Part shown: positions 11,608-22,850 of the stretch, in pieces | Layout of the letters: each line of letters opens with the position of its first letter | How positions within the stretch are numbered: the stretch's first letter is position 1 | From: Sordaria brevicollis | Taxonomy: Eukaryota > Ascomycota > Sordariomycetes > Sordariales > Sordariaceae | NCBI GenBank assembly: GCA_033439795.1 | Contig: JAUTDP010000015.1 | Coordinates: 1,426,001 to 1,490,000, forward strand | DNA: 64,000 nucleotides | Reading direction: 5' to 3' | The notes under the pieces: model-generated | Seen by the model: the letters and a program-made list of their open reading frames with translations, nothing else | The model's database searches: none | What the model was told of the DNA's origin: nothing | Made by a program: the position numbers and the translations under genes

Positions 11608-12703
11608 CTAGACGCTTTTGCAAGATAAATGTCGCAAGGTTTGGTGAAGGCGGCTGACTTACTTGAGAATAATGTAGACGAAAAACTCGAATACAGAGAC
11701 GGCACCTTTACATGTTTTGGCAAATCGGGAAATACAGAGGATGTTTCTGACCGATTACCTAGGTAGTCGAAGACGTGAGGGTCTGGGAGGGTTAAACTGT
11801 TGGATTTGATCAAGAAGGTGAAGTTAAGAGGGTTGCGAAGTGAGATGGATTCGAGAAGAAGTTGAATTTTGGATAAATATGTCTTTTAACGTCACAAGTT
11901 CTCTGGGCGGGGGCATGCACAAAGAAAATAGTCTTGACTGGAAGTAAGGGTGGCATCCGCGTGGTCCTTTGCCTCATTCCAAAACTTATTCTGATCCCAG
12001 TGAGTGCGAAAATTATCCAAATCTTGAACATGATCAAGAGTTCCATGGACGAAAAGTAGCGGGAAGAGATAAAATTGAGAGACCAAAATAACCATTGGGA
12101 ATCAAGAACTTGCGTGTACAGGAGCTCACAGTTACATACCTGCCTTTTGCGTATGCATGACATGTTGAAGCCATTCCCATATCTTGGCATAGGCGGATAC
12201 CATACGATACATACATAGAGTATCAGCCGTGGAAATTGCGTTGGTGCGAGACACCCCTAAACCTCTTTGAAACTCCACCATTTCATCACGAAACCATAGG
12301 AAAAGGATCATACATACTCATTTATCTTATTGCGGTTCTAACCAACCTAATCACTGGTTACCTACTTACTATGGTGGTGGTGGTGAATGGGATGCTCCAA
12401 CCCTAACCCTGTAACGTTCCATCCTCCCTTGGGCAATCACGTGCGGAGCTGTGAGTTGCAAATTCCCCAACCCCCCAAGCCCTTGCAACTGCGATATTCG
12501 GCCACCGCGTCATTCAATTCAAGAACTAACTATAGTTCGTCGACGTTCGATTGGGATCTCGATACCTCTGCCTATATTGGCTGGGTCATGTTTACACCCC
12601 TCTTGATTGTCGAGTGTTTCGGTGTTGGATGCAGCGACAATCCAATTAGGATTGCAGTGACGTGGAAATACCGCGACCCCAGCACGACTCCCAGCACATC
12701 AAC
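11608..12703. other. Intergenic region
   Basis: A 1.1-kb spacer. Minus-strand ORFs around 11810-12190 are unsupported. A single CCCTAACCCT (near 12402) is telomere-like but isolated. Confidence 0.5.
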
Positions 12704-14170
12704 ATGACTGCTCCCAACCCCCCCTACAACACCGTGAACTCGATCTTCTCACCCCCCGACCATCCGCAATTCGGTCAATCACAACAACCTCAGGACTCTC
12801 TCATTTCACAGCAGCAACAACAACAACACCAACACCAACAACACCAACAAATCCATCATCAACATCATCAACAGCAACAGCAGCACCAGCAGACACAACC
12901 ACAACCACAACCACAACAGCCTCCTCAGCCTCAGCAAAGTCAAACGAGGCCCAAGCAGCCACGGAAGCCTCGCCAACCAAGGAAACAAGCTCAACAGTCA
13001 CAGTCACAGCCACAACAACAGCAACAGCAACAGCAACAACAACAACAACAACAGGTTCAGGTGGGGTATCCAGGTCTCTCAGTCGACCCTGCACGCTTTG
13101 CTCAACTAGAAGCCGAGGTTGGTCAGCTTCACCAGCTAGTCCAAGGCATCATCCATCGCCTAGACGCATTCGGCGTTCCCCCTCTGCCTGGCGGACACCA
13201 TGCGCCGCTTCTCATCCCAGGGCAACACGTCACCCCAGTATCTGGCGCCGGCACTTCCTCCCTAGCAGCGGCAACTGCAAACGCGGCAACCAGCAACACA
13301 TTCAACTTTAGTTCTCTCCTACAAACCGGCACGGCAACCCACGATGGCAGTGGCGTCGGCGTCGGCGGCGGTGGTGGTGTAAGTAGCGGGAGCGGTGTTG
13401 GCGTTAGTGGCGTCGGCGGGGTGAGCGGTCTCGTCAGCGTTGACCACGGTGGTCATCATGATGGCGGCTCCGGCAGTGGCAACGTCGTCGTCCACCACCA
13501 CCAAGAAGACAACGGCATGGACAACGCCGAGGTCGGAGATGACGATGATGAAGAGGCCCGGCAGATCCAGCTTCTGTCGGCAGACCTCGTAGCCAACCAA
13601 ACCCTCCAGACGGTCCCATGGGACGGTGGAACCGGCACCGGCACCGACGGCGGCGGCGGCGGTAGTGGCGGTACTGCTTCCGGATCAGCAGGGCCGGCAG
13701 ATCCAGCAGGTTTCGACATGGCCTACCCGCGCCAGGGTCACATCTTCCACATCCAGCTCTCCACCTCTGCGGGCGGGAAAAACTACGTCGGCGGCGGACC
13801 GAACGGGGCCTCGGTGGTCGTCAATAACTGGACGCGCCAGCACGGCTACCGCGTCATTACGCGCCGGTCCAAGATTAAAAACGATCGCTATCACCTGACG
13901 ATGGCATGCGCGCTTAGTGGCAACAAGTATCGCCCGGTCCCCGGCCCGACGCAGGAGCAGATTGAGGAGGCGAGAAGGAACGGCCAGAGAAAGCCGTACC
14001 AGCGCAGGATCGGGACGGACAAATGTAACTGCCCGTTCAGGTTCGTGCTGAGGGAGACGGCCAAGCACAGCTCCATCTTTGAGGTCCGCTGGACGATGCT
14101 GGGGCCGAATCAGCGGCCGCCTATGCATAATCACGGACCGGACCCGAAGGCATTGGTGGCGGATGAGTAG
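12704..14170 (+). CDS. Q/H-rich protein with C-terminal FAR1-like zinc DNA-binding domain
   Basis: A single open exon of 488 aa from ATG 12704 (the frame extends upstream only to a GTG). Residues about 25-125 are Gln/His/Pro-rich, with polyglutamine from CAA/CAG repeats. A leucine-bearing stretch (FAQLEAEVGQLHQLVQGIIH) could form a short coiled coil. A Gly/Ser/Val-rich linker and an acidic patch follow. The last 140 residues (VNNWTRQHGYRVITRRSKIK, HLTMACALSGNKYR, DKCNCPFRF, FEVRWTMLGP, MHNHGP) have the C...C-x-C...H-x-H spacing of the FAR1/WRKY-GCM1 zinc cluster, a DNA-binding fold shared by Mutator-like transposases and regulators derived from them. No transposase catalytic domain is present, so a host transcription regulator is more likely than a mobile element. 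Targets are unknown. Confidence 0.82.
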   Translation: MTAPNPPYNTVNSIFSPPDHPQFGQSQQPQDSLISQQQQQQHQHQQHQQIHHQHHQQQQQHQQTQPQPQPQQPPQPQQSQTRPKQPRKPRQPRKQAQQSQSQPQQQQQQQQQQQQQQVQVGYPGLSVDPARFAQLEAEVGQLHQLVQGIIHRLDAFGVPPLPGGHHAPLLIPGQHVTPVSGAGTSSLAAATANAATSNTFNFSSLLQTGTATHDGSGVGVGGGGGVSSGSGVGVSGVGGVSGLVSVDHGGHHDGGSGSGNVVVHHHQEDNGMDNAEVGDDDDEEARQIQLLSADLVANQTLQTVPWDGGTGTGTDGGGGGSGGTASGSAGPADPAGFDMAYPRQGHIFHIQLSTSAGGKNYVGGGPNGASVVVNNWTRQHGYRVITRRSKIKNDRYHLTMACALSGNKYRPVPGPTQEQIEEARRNGQRKPYQRRIGTDKCNCPFRFVLRETAKHSSIFEVRWTMLGPNQRPPMHNHGPDPKALVADE

Positions 14171-15114
14171 GAGGATGGAGCGCTGACGTTACAAGACGGC
14201 TTAACGCAACTAGCAGAGGAAGGCGAAGCGGACGACGAGGGAGCGAACGTTAGAAACAACGAATATGGGAATAAGACAACAAAATTACGGGGAGTCAACG
14301 GAGCTGATACGGTGGTTGAAACCTCAGAAGAATAAATACATTGAGGACGGAATAGACTGCAAGGGTATGAATGGGTGGTTATACAATGTTCGGGGTTGGT
14401 TGTTTTCTCTTTTTCATTTCTTTAACGAACACGGGGTTAGAAGGATAGATATATCATGGAATTACGTCCAACGTTTGCGGTTTGGAGTGGTCGGTAGGCC
14501 AGATGAGATAATGCAAAGGAGTCTTTCTATGGAATGGGCCGATCAAGCTTTTTCTTTTTTTTTTTTCTTTGTTTACTCTTCTATGATTTCACTTTGCTCG
14601 AGTGAAGTACTGTTTAATGTATGTTTATTGCGGCTTCAACTTGTTCCTCCCGGCGCAAAAAGAGCAACAACAGGTGCGTATGATTGAACTGAGTTGAACG
14701 AGCTTCAAGTCGAGGCTGCCAGTTATTCATCGTGACAGTGTTACAGTTACTTCAGCCACCCTCTGTCTTGTGCTGATATCCGTGGGAATGAGGTTGACCT
14801 ATTCCCACAACCAACCAACCTCATTCCCACGGGCATCTTGCTGATGATCAAGACTTGATCCGCTTCGTCTTAGGGCTTACTTTCAAGCATACCCCTTTTT
14901 TTCGATCATGAGGACTTGTTACTTATCGTCGGACTCCTGATGTAACCTCGCATTCTTTCTCCACTGTCCTACAAAGCTAATTCACGATGATTCATATGTC
15001 CCAGCGCCGTTCATCAAACTTTTCAGCCATATATAGCATGCCCTTCACACCTCACCACTCGTGGCATATCATATTTTCTCACTCGCCCAAATATCCAGGT
15101 TGAAGTAACGAACA
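14171..15114. other. Intergenic region with hairpin-forming repeats
   Basis: A 0.94-kb spacer upstream of the ABM gene. It holds a 17-bp perfect inverted repeat at 14780-14832 (listed separately) and a perfect palindrome GATCAAG-A-CTTGATC at 14846-14860. A T14 run lies near 14549-14567. No gene is supportable. Confidence 0.55.
14780..14832. repeat. 17-bp perfect inverted repeat (hairpin)
   Basis: Arm CCGTGGGAATGAGGTTG (14780-14796) is the exact reverse complement of 14816-14832, with a 19-nt spacer. The outer flanks continue to pair (GATAT against GATGC) with two mismatches. It lies about 280 bp upstream of the ABM gene start. Confidence 0.85.
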
Positions 15115-15616
15115 ATGCCCCAAAACACTCCCACTTCCGCTCCCAACGCCGAACAACACTCCTCCGGGACAGTGACAGGGACGTCAACAATCAAGCTCCC
15201 CGCCTCTCACGAGATCCCAGAGACTGAATTCTGCGTATACGGCAAAGCAAGTCTTCTTCCATTCCAACCCGTTCTTCTACCATCCCATCCCCTCCTCCTT
15301 ATCCCCTCCTCTCGTCCCTTCCCTAGTAACACCCCTTTAGGTCTACGCCCACCCCCAACACGCCTCCTCTCTCGCCCTCGTCTACCAAGAAACCACCCGC
15401 CTCGCCGCCTCCGAGCCAGGCGTTATTTACTACTGCATCTCCCGCGACTTGGAGGATGAGAGGGTGTTTCACTTCTTTGAGAGGTATAAAGGGAGGGTGG
15501 CGTTTGAGGAACATAATCGGTTGCCGGTGATCAAAAAGTTGCTGGAGGAAGATGGGTATATTGAGAGGGTGGAGGCTGTTTTTGCGAGTCCGTTAATGGC
15601 TCGTGGTGGTGAGTGA
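15115..15616 (+). CDS. ABM (antibiotic biosynthesis monooxygenase) domain protein
   Basis: Two exons (15115..15246, 15341..15616) give 135 aa. The second exon encodes a dimeric alpha/beta-barrel ABM domain: HASSLALVYQETTRLAASEP, GVIYYCISRD, then VFHFFERYKGRVAFEEHNR and a terminal strand ending VEAVFASPLMARGGE. ABM proteins include cofactor-free quinol monooxygenases and many uncharacterised members. The intron uses a GC donor (GCAAGT at 15247) and acceptor CTTTAG; only this choice joins CVYGK to VYAHP in frame, and no GT donor nearby does. A GTGAGT overlaps the stop codon, so a further 3' exon cannot be fully excluded. The N-terminal 30 residues are Ser/Thr/Pro-rich and unconserved in appearance. 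The domain is well supported; substrate unknown. Confidence 0.82.
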
Positions 15617-16572
15617 GGGAGCGGTTGGGAGAGGTAAGCTTTAGTGTAAACCAAGGGTGATGAGATTCGATGGAGGAGCACTGTAATGCATTCAGGAAGG
15701 AAAGAGCCCGGAAGTTGCGGTGCTTTCTTCTTTCATGGGGGAGGTACGAACCGAAGTGGTCAGACTTTCCACTAGAGGACAATTGTTGTTTCCTTTCATA
15801 TAGCCGACAAGCTCTGGCTCAAACACGGCAGTCACAAATGGGTAGGTCGCACTTGACGACGGTTGATAATATGCCGAACACCGACACCCATTGGATCCTC
15901 TTGACAATCACAAGAAGTTCGGTTATCAACGCTAAGACTCGGATTTGGTCCAGGCACCAGGAGAGAAGACTGCAACCGCGGTGGCAATTGTCCTGCAGAT
16001 TTTCCCTCCGGAAATAGATGAAGCAATTCCCGAACCCCCAAACTCCAGATCACCAACATGTGGTACCGTACGAACCAAAAGGTTAAAGTGTTGTGTTCTG
16101 TGCTCCTTCCCAATCCCGCCCTTGCTTCCCCGCACTTTACCAGGTTTGCCTTCCACCGCAAATCCAGACCGTTGATGATCAACTATCCGTCCTTATCATT
16201 GCAGGAAGTAACGTAGGACATGCATCAAAATTTGGGAAGGAGATATTGCCTTCCCTCCATTCGCGGGAAATGGGTTTCATCGAGAATGATGTCTCTCTGT
16301 GAATGGCATCCCCGCATCTTTATCCCTTGCGCAGTCGCTTATAAGTGTCTGTACCTCACGGCAGTTATACGTGCATGCCATGCTGCTCCGATGATCCAGC
16401 GCATCTGCAGATTGCAGACCAGGAGACATCGGCTGATGTGAGCTTGATCACAAGCTTGACGACAGCTTCATCATCTTCGGTCAGCTAATATCTTTCCTCT
16501 GCCATCGCTAGGTACGATCAATTGTCGACAAAAGAGTGCCAAAACTCCCAATGACCCGTTGCTTCACCAGCC
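15617..16572. other. Intergenic region
   Basis: A 0.95-kb spacer upstream of the OPT transporter. ORFs here (for example 15832-16182 minus) lack recognisable domains. Confidence 0.5.
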
Positions 16573-19407
16573 ATGCAACCACCAAGACCAACCGTTGAGA
16601 TCGCCGAGGATCTCGACGGCAATACCACCCGACGCATATCAAGTCATGACCCCGAAAAGATCCAATCGAGCGCCGGCGCAACCCAGCGCTTCAGCGAACA
16701 GATTCCCCACGAGATGCTCGAAGAACTGGCTCCCAACGGCGAGGGCGACTACATATGCGAAAAGGTCGACAGCATGGCGGAGGAGGAAGCCATCGCCATT
16801 GTTCAGGAATCCGTGAGGTTCCATGCCGACGACTGGAACTTCCCCTCGGAGATGCGAGAGCGTATGAAGCGGTTGCTCGAGGGCCCCAAGGCGTACGGAG
16901 AATTTTACGACCGTGACTTGAGAATTGATGCCACCCTGATGCGCTACTCCTCACCCTATCCCGGAGTTCGCGCGGTCCAGGAGCTAAAGGACGATCCGAT
17001 GGTGCCCATTGAGACTATCAGGGCGTACTTTTTGGGAGTGGCGTGGGCGGTTATTGGAACTTTTATGTCGACTTTTTTTAACAGCAGGTTTCCGTCTATC
17101 GGTATGTTTGAAGCTTCCTGAAACTGACACCTCTCCATTTTCACAAGAGAAGAGGACTGACTGGGTTTGACAGGTCTTAGTGGGTCGGTTATCCAGATCT
17201 TGTTGTACCCTTGTGCGAAGGCACTGGAGTTTATTCTACCCGACTGGGGCGTAACGGTCTTTGGTGTTCGTCACTCACTCAACCCAGGCCCGTGGACGTT
17301 TAAAGAGCAGATGTTTGCCACGATCTGTTACAATATTGCCATCTACACGACCAACTCGTATGGAATGGTGAGTTATTAGTGTCGTGTGACGAATGATGTA
17401 TGCTGACTGCAGGACAGATCTTGGTCCAGAGGATGGACGTATACTACGGACTCAAATTTGTCAACTTCGGATATCAACTCATGTTAACACTGTTTGTTCA
17501 GCTCATGGGCATGGGATTTGCTGGCTATCTACGGAGGTTCAGCGTCTACCCGGTCAAGGCGTTATGGCCAACCATTCTTCCGACCATCGCAATGAATCGA
17601 GCCTTGACGAGACCGGAACCGAAAGAAAACATTTACGGATGGACCATTTCGCGATACCGCTTCTTCTACATATGCACCATCAGTATGGCAATCTACTACT
17701 GGCTACCGGGCTATCTCTTCACTGCACTTTCGACATTCAACTGGATGACTTGGATAGCTCCGGATTCTGTGGTTCTCTCACTGTTGACCGGCTCAATCAC
17801 GGGCTTGGGACTGTTCAACCCCATCACCACGTTCGACTGGAACGTGGCCACGAGCTCGTATGCCGCACTATCACAACCATTCTTCGCAACATGTACCATG
17901 TACTTTGGTGGTATCCTCGGAGGTCTAATCATCCTGGGGATATATTACAAGAACATGAACTATACGGCATTCTTACCCATCAACTCCAGCTCGGCCTTTG
18001 CCAATGATGGCACGCCGTATCAGGTCCAAAAGGTCGTGGTGAATAACCAGCTGGATCAAAACAAGTACCAGAACTACTCACCACCTTTCTACTCGGCTGG
18101 ATATATCTTGACTGTAGGGGCAAATTTTTGCTTCTATCCAGTGTGAGTGTACTCCTTCAACTCGACCAGTTGCCCTGAGCTAACCACCGCTTCCATCTAG
18201 ATACTTCCTCTACATCATGGTCAACCAATGGAAGACGATTGGCCAGGCCTATGTCGACTTTTACCATGGCCTTCGGCATGGTAAGGGGAACTACGAAAAC
18301 GCAATGGACGTCCATAGCCGACTTATGGCGCAATACCCCGAAGTACCGGACTGGTGGTTCCTCATCATTCTCTTGGGCGCAATTGTCGTGTCTATCATCT
18401 TCCTCAAGATTTATCCGCTCGACACTCCGGTCTGGCTTGTCTTCCTGGTCATTGGAATCAACCTTGTCTTTGCGGTGCCGCTGTCGTTCCTCTCAGCAAC
18501 CACCGGCACGAACCTCGGTCTGGGTGCACTTATCCAGGTGATTACAGGATTTCTGTTACCGGGAAACACCAACGCCTTTCTGTTTGCGCAGACATTAGGG
18601 TCATGGGCTCTCGCGGGATATGGCGATAACATGGTCCAAGACCTAAAAATGGGACACTATGTGCGGATTCCACCCAGAGCCGTGTTCAGAAGTCAGATCG
18701 GGACCATCATCATCACTATCTTTGTCGCCGTGGGAACCCAGGACTTCATCATGAACAACGTCAAGGGTCTTTGCACTCCCAACCAGCCTTCCCGCTTCAC
18801 ATGCGCCAACGACGGGAATCCCCTCTACGCCAGCTCTCTGATGTGGGGCCTTCTCGGATCGGACCGCATGTTCAACTCGCTCTATCCGTTGTTCAAGTGG
18901 TGTTTCCTCATCGGCACTTGCATCGCCCTGGCTTTTCTGTTCGGGCAAACGTACGGCCCTCGCTACCTCCCCGGCGTCAAGGAAAAGCTCCGCCAGCGCC
19001 TGTCACCGCGCACCTTTGGTATGCTGGACCGTACACTGTGTCCCTTTGTCGCGTCCCTCCTCTGGCTGAACCCAATCCTGGTGATCCAAGGCGTGCAGCA
19101 CTGGGCGCCGAGCAACATGAGCTACAAGACGCCCGGGTTCATATTGTCGTACGTGTTCATGTACTGGATGCCTAAGCACCGGCTGGCGTGGTGGGAGAAG
19201 TACAATTACGTCTTGTCGGCAGCTTTGACGGCGGGCGTGGCCATCAGCGGGCTGATCATCTTCTTTGCGGTCGGGTATAATCCGAAGAAGCTGGAGTGGT
19301 GGGGGAACACAATCAGTGGTGCGGGCGTGGATGGGAGAGGGACGGGAATTCTGGAGATTCCGAAGGATAGAGAATATTTTGGGCCGGAGAGGGGGACGTT
19401 TCCTTAG
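16573..19407 (+). CDS. OPT-family oligopeptide transporter
   Basis: Four exons (16573..17101, 17174..17367, 17418..18142, 18201..19407) encode 884 aa. The N-terminal 120 residues are cytosolic and acidic. The OPT core begins around residue 140 (YSSPYPGVRAVQELKDDPMV, then VPIETIRAYFLGVAWAVIGT) and shows many hydrophobic segments, including NPGPWTFKEQMFATICYN, FWVP-like YYWLPGYLFTALSTFNWMTW, GLGLFNPITTFDWN, VPLSFLSATTGTNLGLGALI and TNAFLFAQTLGSWALAG. These are hallmarks of the proton-coupled OPT family that imports tetra/pentapeptides and glutathione across the plasma membrane; some relatives carry metal chelates. Length fits the family (about 800-900 aa). For the third exon the second of two close AG acceptors (17416-17417) is required to keep frame. 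Substrate cannot be told from sequence. Confidence 0.94.
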
Positions 19408-21274
19408 ATGCCCGGGGAGGAGGTCTCGTTGTTTGGCATTCGGGCGGATGTGGCCAAGGGTTAGGGTCCACGGTGATATCATGGTGCTGGGAAAGGTCAG
19501 TTTCATCACGAAGTTTGGAACTTTTGAGAGGGAAAAGTGATCGACAAAGGCCTCTTCGGATCTAGGCTTGTCTTTAGGGGCTTCGACTTGTTTCATGGCT
19601 GCACAATGTACGTCAGCTGGCCCGTATTTGATGTTGATGGTTGAAGGGATTTCCGGGCGGTGAGCCGGTTTTCCATTCAGGACGTTGGCGTCGTCTTGGA
19701 GGTGGCCTAAAAGGATGGCTTGGTTCTCTGGGTCGGCTTTCTGCAGGGACCATGCCATTGTAGGGACGCAGTTGGACATGCCGAGGTGCCGTGGTTAAGG
19801 TCCTGTCTCGTTTTCCAGGCTGGTTGATGGATGGACCCTGATAGTGTGAACCATCTCTTGTTGCTGCAATGATTGATGGTTCGGATGAACGTGACAAGAT
19901 GCGAGTTTCCATTGCGTGCTGGCGTGTGCTGGGCTGACCGGCTTTCAACACCAAAGGAGAATAGGTATGTAGCAATGTCTGATATGGTCAACCACCCCAT
20001 TTGTTGTTGAAGATTTGAGAGAAGCTGAAAATCGTTGACTTCAAGTTGATGAAGAGGTTGGAGATGTTGGCGCCTACGAGCTGGAGACGCCGGGCCCGGG
20101 ACCCGTCATCCGGCCGGATTGGTGCCGTCTGATCTCATCCCGAGCTGAGCTGTTCGTTAGTGGGGCGCGCTACAGACTTGTCACAGCGCTTTCTAGAGAT
20201 CCTATTGGGCCAACCCCCCGCATTTTGGGGATTTTTGGGGTTGATGGGTCCTGAAGTGTGCATGTAAGTCAATGGTTCAAGAAAGCACTGCCTGCGTACC
20301 TTACATAAGTGCGGTGAAGAAAGGACGCAGAAGAAATATTTTTATATCTTTGGCTTGTTCCCACTTCTTGATTGAAATCTTCACAAAAGACCTTGAGAAC
20401 TTGTTTCAGTTTCCTTTGATAGGGAAAGCTAGAGGAATACGGCGCAAATCCGGCCCAGGCACTGCTAGCTATCCGCGATCCACCACAGCTCCAATTACTC
20501 CACTTTTCCCGCACTTCTTCAGCGCAACCAGTTTTTGTTCAGCAATCCAGGTCACTATTCTTTTGAAAACCGACGGGAAGAAGGCAGGATTCGAAAGGCA
20601 ATCGATTCGAGGGACTTGGATTGACAACTCAAGTCTCGTTTTCTCGCCGCCTGTCGCTTGGTTGGGTTGCAACATCAGTCGCAGCACACTTTCGAAACCA
20701 GGAACCATCTGCCGATCGACGTCATCACAAAGTTTATCAGGGTTCTTCCTTAGCAGACGCGACTGGACACACCTTGTTGACCGCCAGACGAACGAGGCAA
20801 CCTTTACAACAAAAGGGCCTGCCGGGAGAATAAGCAAAACGGAAGAAGGGAAACAGAAAGGAAGGGTGTCACAACGACCGGAAGCGAGCAACGTAGGCTT
20901 CCGACAAGCGACAGCGAAACTGGGCAAACCTTTTTCACCCAAGGCTGCCCCAAGGCTCACCACCCACCCACGAAGGAGTTTGTCCCGATTGGCAGACCTA
21001 GCGACGCCCGAACGACTCATCATCGTCACCAGACCAGACCAGACCAGAACTCTGCCATACATAAGCTTTGGTGTTTCTCAACTCCCGACCCTCCTAGGAC
21101 CTACCTGTTTCCGACTTTCGACCTTTGACTTTGCGCTTACCACCCAAAGGCAGTCGAAACCCCAGCCGCAACCCATTTCGAGTAGGAATTTGAGAGTCGC
21201 CAACACTCTTCCTTTTCCCGTCTTCGTCCAAGTCAGATTCCAATAACAGCTCAGAGAGCACAAACCCAACCAAC
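19408..21274. other. Long intergenic region with an unusually long open frame
   Basis: A 1.9-kb spacer between the OPT and MARVEL genes. It contains a 324-codon + frame (20272-21246) that ends 28 nt before the MARVEL start and reads like non-coding sequence (no domain, erratic composition). It also contains a (CCAGA)4 repeat at 21029-21048. It probably carries the MARVEL promoter and a long 5' leader. Confidence 0.5.
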
Positions 21275-21965
21275 ATGTTGTTCGCAATGATGTTCGCCTT
21301 TTGGCGTTTCCTCGAAATCATCACCCTGGTGAGTCCTCAACCTCCAAACGTCCCGTTCCACTTTGTCTAACCACAGAATCATTCCACAGATACCGACAAT
21401 GGGCATGCTAGCCTACTTCGTAGACGGCTACGTCAAAGCCAACCAGCTAACGCCCACCTACATCCTCATCCTCTTCATCGTCTCCGTTTTGGCCTTGGCC
21501 TGGTCCATCGCCACTTTGTTTTCCTACCACCGCTCCTCCACCAACGCCCAATTCGTCTCCTTCGTCGACCTCGGTTTCGTCGGCGCCTTTATTGCGGCCG
21601 TCTTTTACCTGCGCTGGATCGGCAACGTAAACTGCACCTCGGTCGACCGCGGCAACCCTTACTTCGTCGACTTGGGAGCCGTCGGGTCGGCCAACTTCAA
21701 CACTTTTAGGATCAACATCAACAAGACGTGCGCCATGCTCAAAGCGTGTTTTGCGTTCGGCATCATGAACTGCATCTTCTTTTTTATCACGAGCTTGTTG
21801 GCGTGGATTCACGGTGGACATACGGCTCGCTCTGAAAGGGTGTATACCACCCGCAAGACGACGACGCATTCGCATCATCGTGGACATAGTGGACACCGGA
21901 GGAGTCATAGCGGAAGTCATTCCAGGAGGAGCAGGTCGAGATCGCATTCGAGGTCGTATGTCTAG
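21275..21965 (+). CDS. MARVEL-domain four-helix membrane protein
   Basis: Two exons (21275..21328, 21390..21965) encode 209 aa. Four hydrophobic helices span residues about 5-165 (FWRFLEIITLIPTMGMLAYF, YILILFIVSVLALAWSIATL, FVSFVDLGFVGAFIAAVFYL and CFAFGIMNCIFFFITSLLAW), matching the MARVEL layout. The loop between helices 3 and 4 carries Cys residues and an NKTC glycosylation-type site. The C-terminal tail is strongly basic (His/Ser/Arg repeats of HRGHSGHRRSHSGSHSRR type) and should face the cytosol. MARVEL proteins organise membrane microdomains and vesicle traffic. The acceptor at 21388-21389 is preferred to an earlier CAG because only it continues the first helix in frame. Function beyond membrane organisation is unknown. 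Confidence 0.88.
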
Positions 21966-22850
21966 GAGGACTACGGTGGTGTCGTTTGTGTTCATGAGAT
22001 AAGGGAGCGGGTGGAGGAGCATTGGGAGGTCCAGATGCCGCAGCCGGTGGCAGCGACCGGGCCGGTGCCGCTGAGCTTACAACTTGCGGCAACGAGTGGA
22101 GGGTGGTGGTATTGGTGATGTTAATGATCCATGGCTGTATTGAACATGTCAGTATTCACAGCTTGGAGCTTGGATGATGCGAACATGTTTCGGAAAGATA
22201 TGATGATGGAGATACGCAAGGTCCGAGGTCGGCAGGAGCTGTGCTTCCCAACCACGGCACCACCGTTTTTATGACTGTTAATGATTGTCATGTACATACT
22301 TGATGAACGATGATGATGATGGCAAGATATGTCTTCTCCTTTTATATAGAATCTATGGCACGGCCAGTGGCCAACGCTTTTGCACCCACAGGGCCTATGT
22401 GCCGCTTACGTGATACACTCCGACGCGTCCAGGTGAGGGCACTTTGCAGTCCAAGGTAAGATTGAAGACCTTTTCATGTCGAAATCTTGTTTACGTTCGA
22501 TGTTGACATTGACTCACTGCTGTCAAGATAAGGTTTTTAGCCACTGACCCGAGTCACAGACCGCACCTTGAGAAGTCAAGTGTGAGTTTTGACTGATGCA
22601 TGCCCACGACAATATGGGCTGGCCATCACTAGCCTCTGGCCCTTGGCCCTTATATAAAGAGAGACTGGCCCAGATACGGCGTGCAACAGGCTTTGTCTTT
22701 CGTTGAAATAAGCACACTGGAGAAGTTAGACGCTTCAACACGACCAATGCTGAAGTGACATCACCAACTTTCAGCACCTAAATGGCCGAACCTTCAAGCT
22801 ATACCAGGATTTAACCACTTCAGCTACCAACTATACTCAGTTGTCGAACG
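21966..22850. other. Intergenic region
   Basis: A 0.9-kb spacer with nothing recognisable apart from a short GATGATGATG run near 22310-22322. Confidence 0.5.

Noticed and set aside
12402..12411. Telomere-like CCCTAACCCT
   Set aside because: A single short copy with no array; similar isolated GGGTTAGG strings occur at about 33677 and 40672.
19003..19779. 258-codon minus-strand frame over the end of the OPT gene
   Set aside because: It is antisense to the conserved OPT C-terminus and has no domain; a shadow frame.
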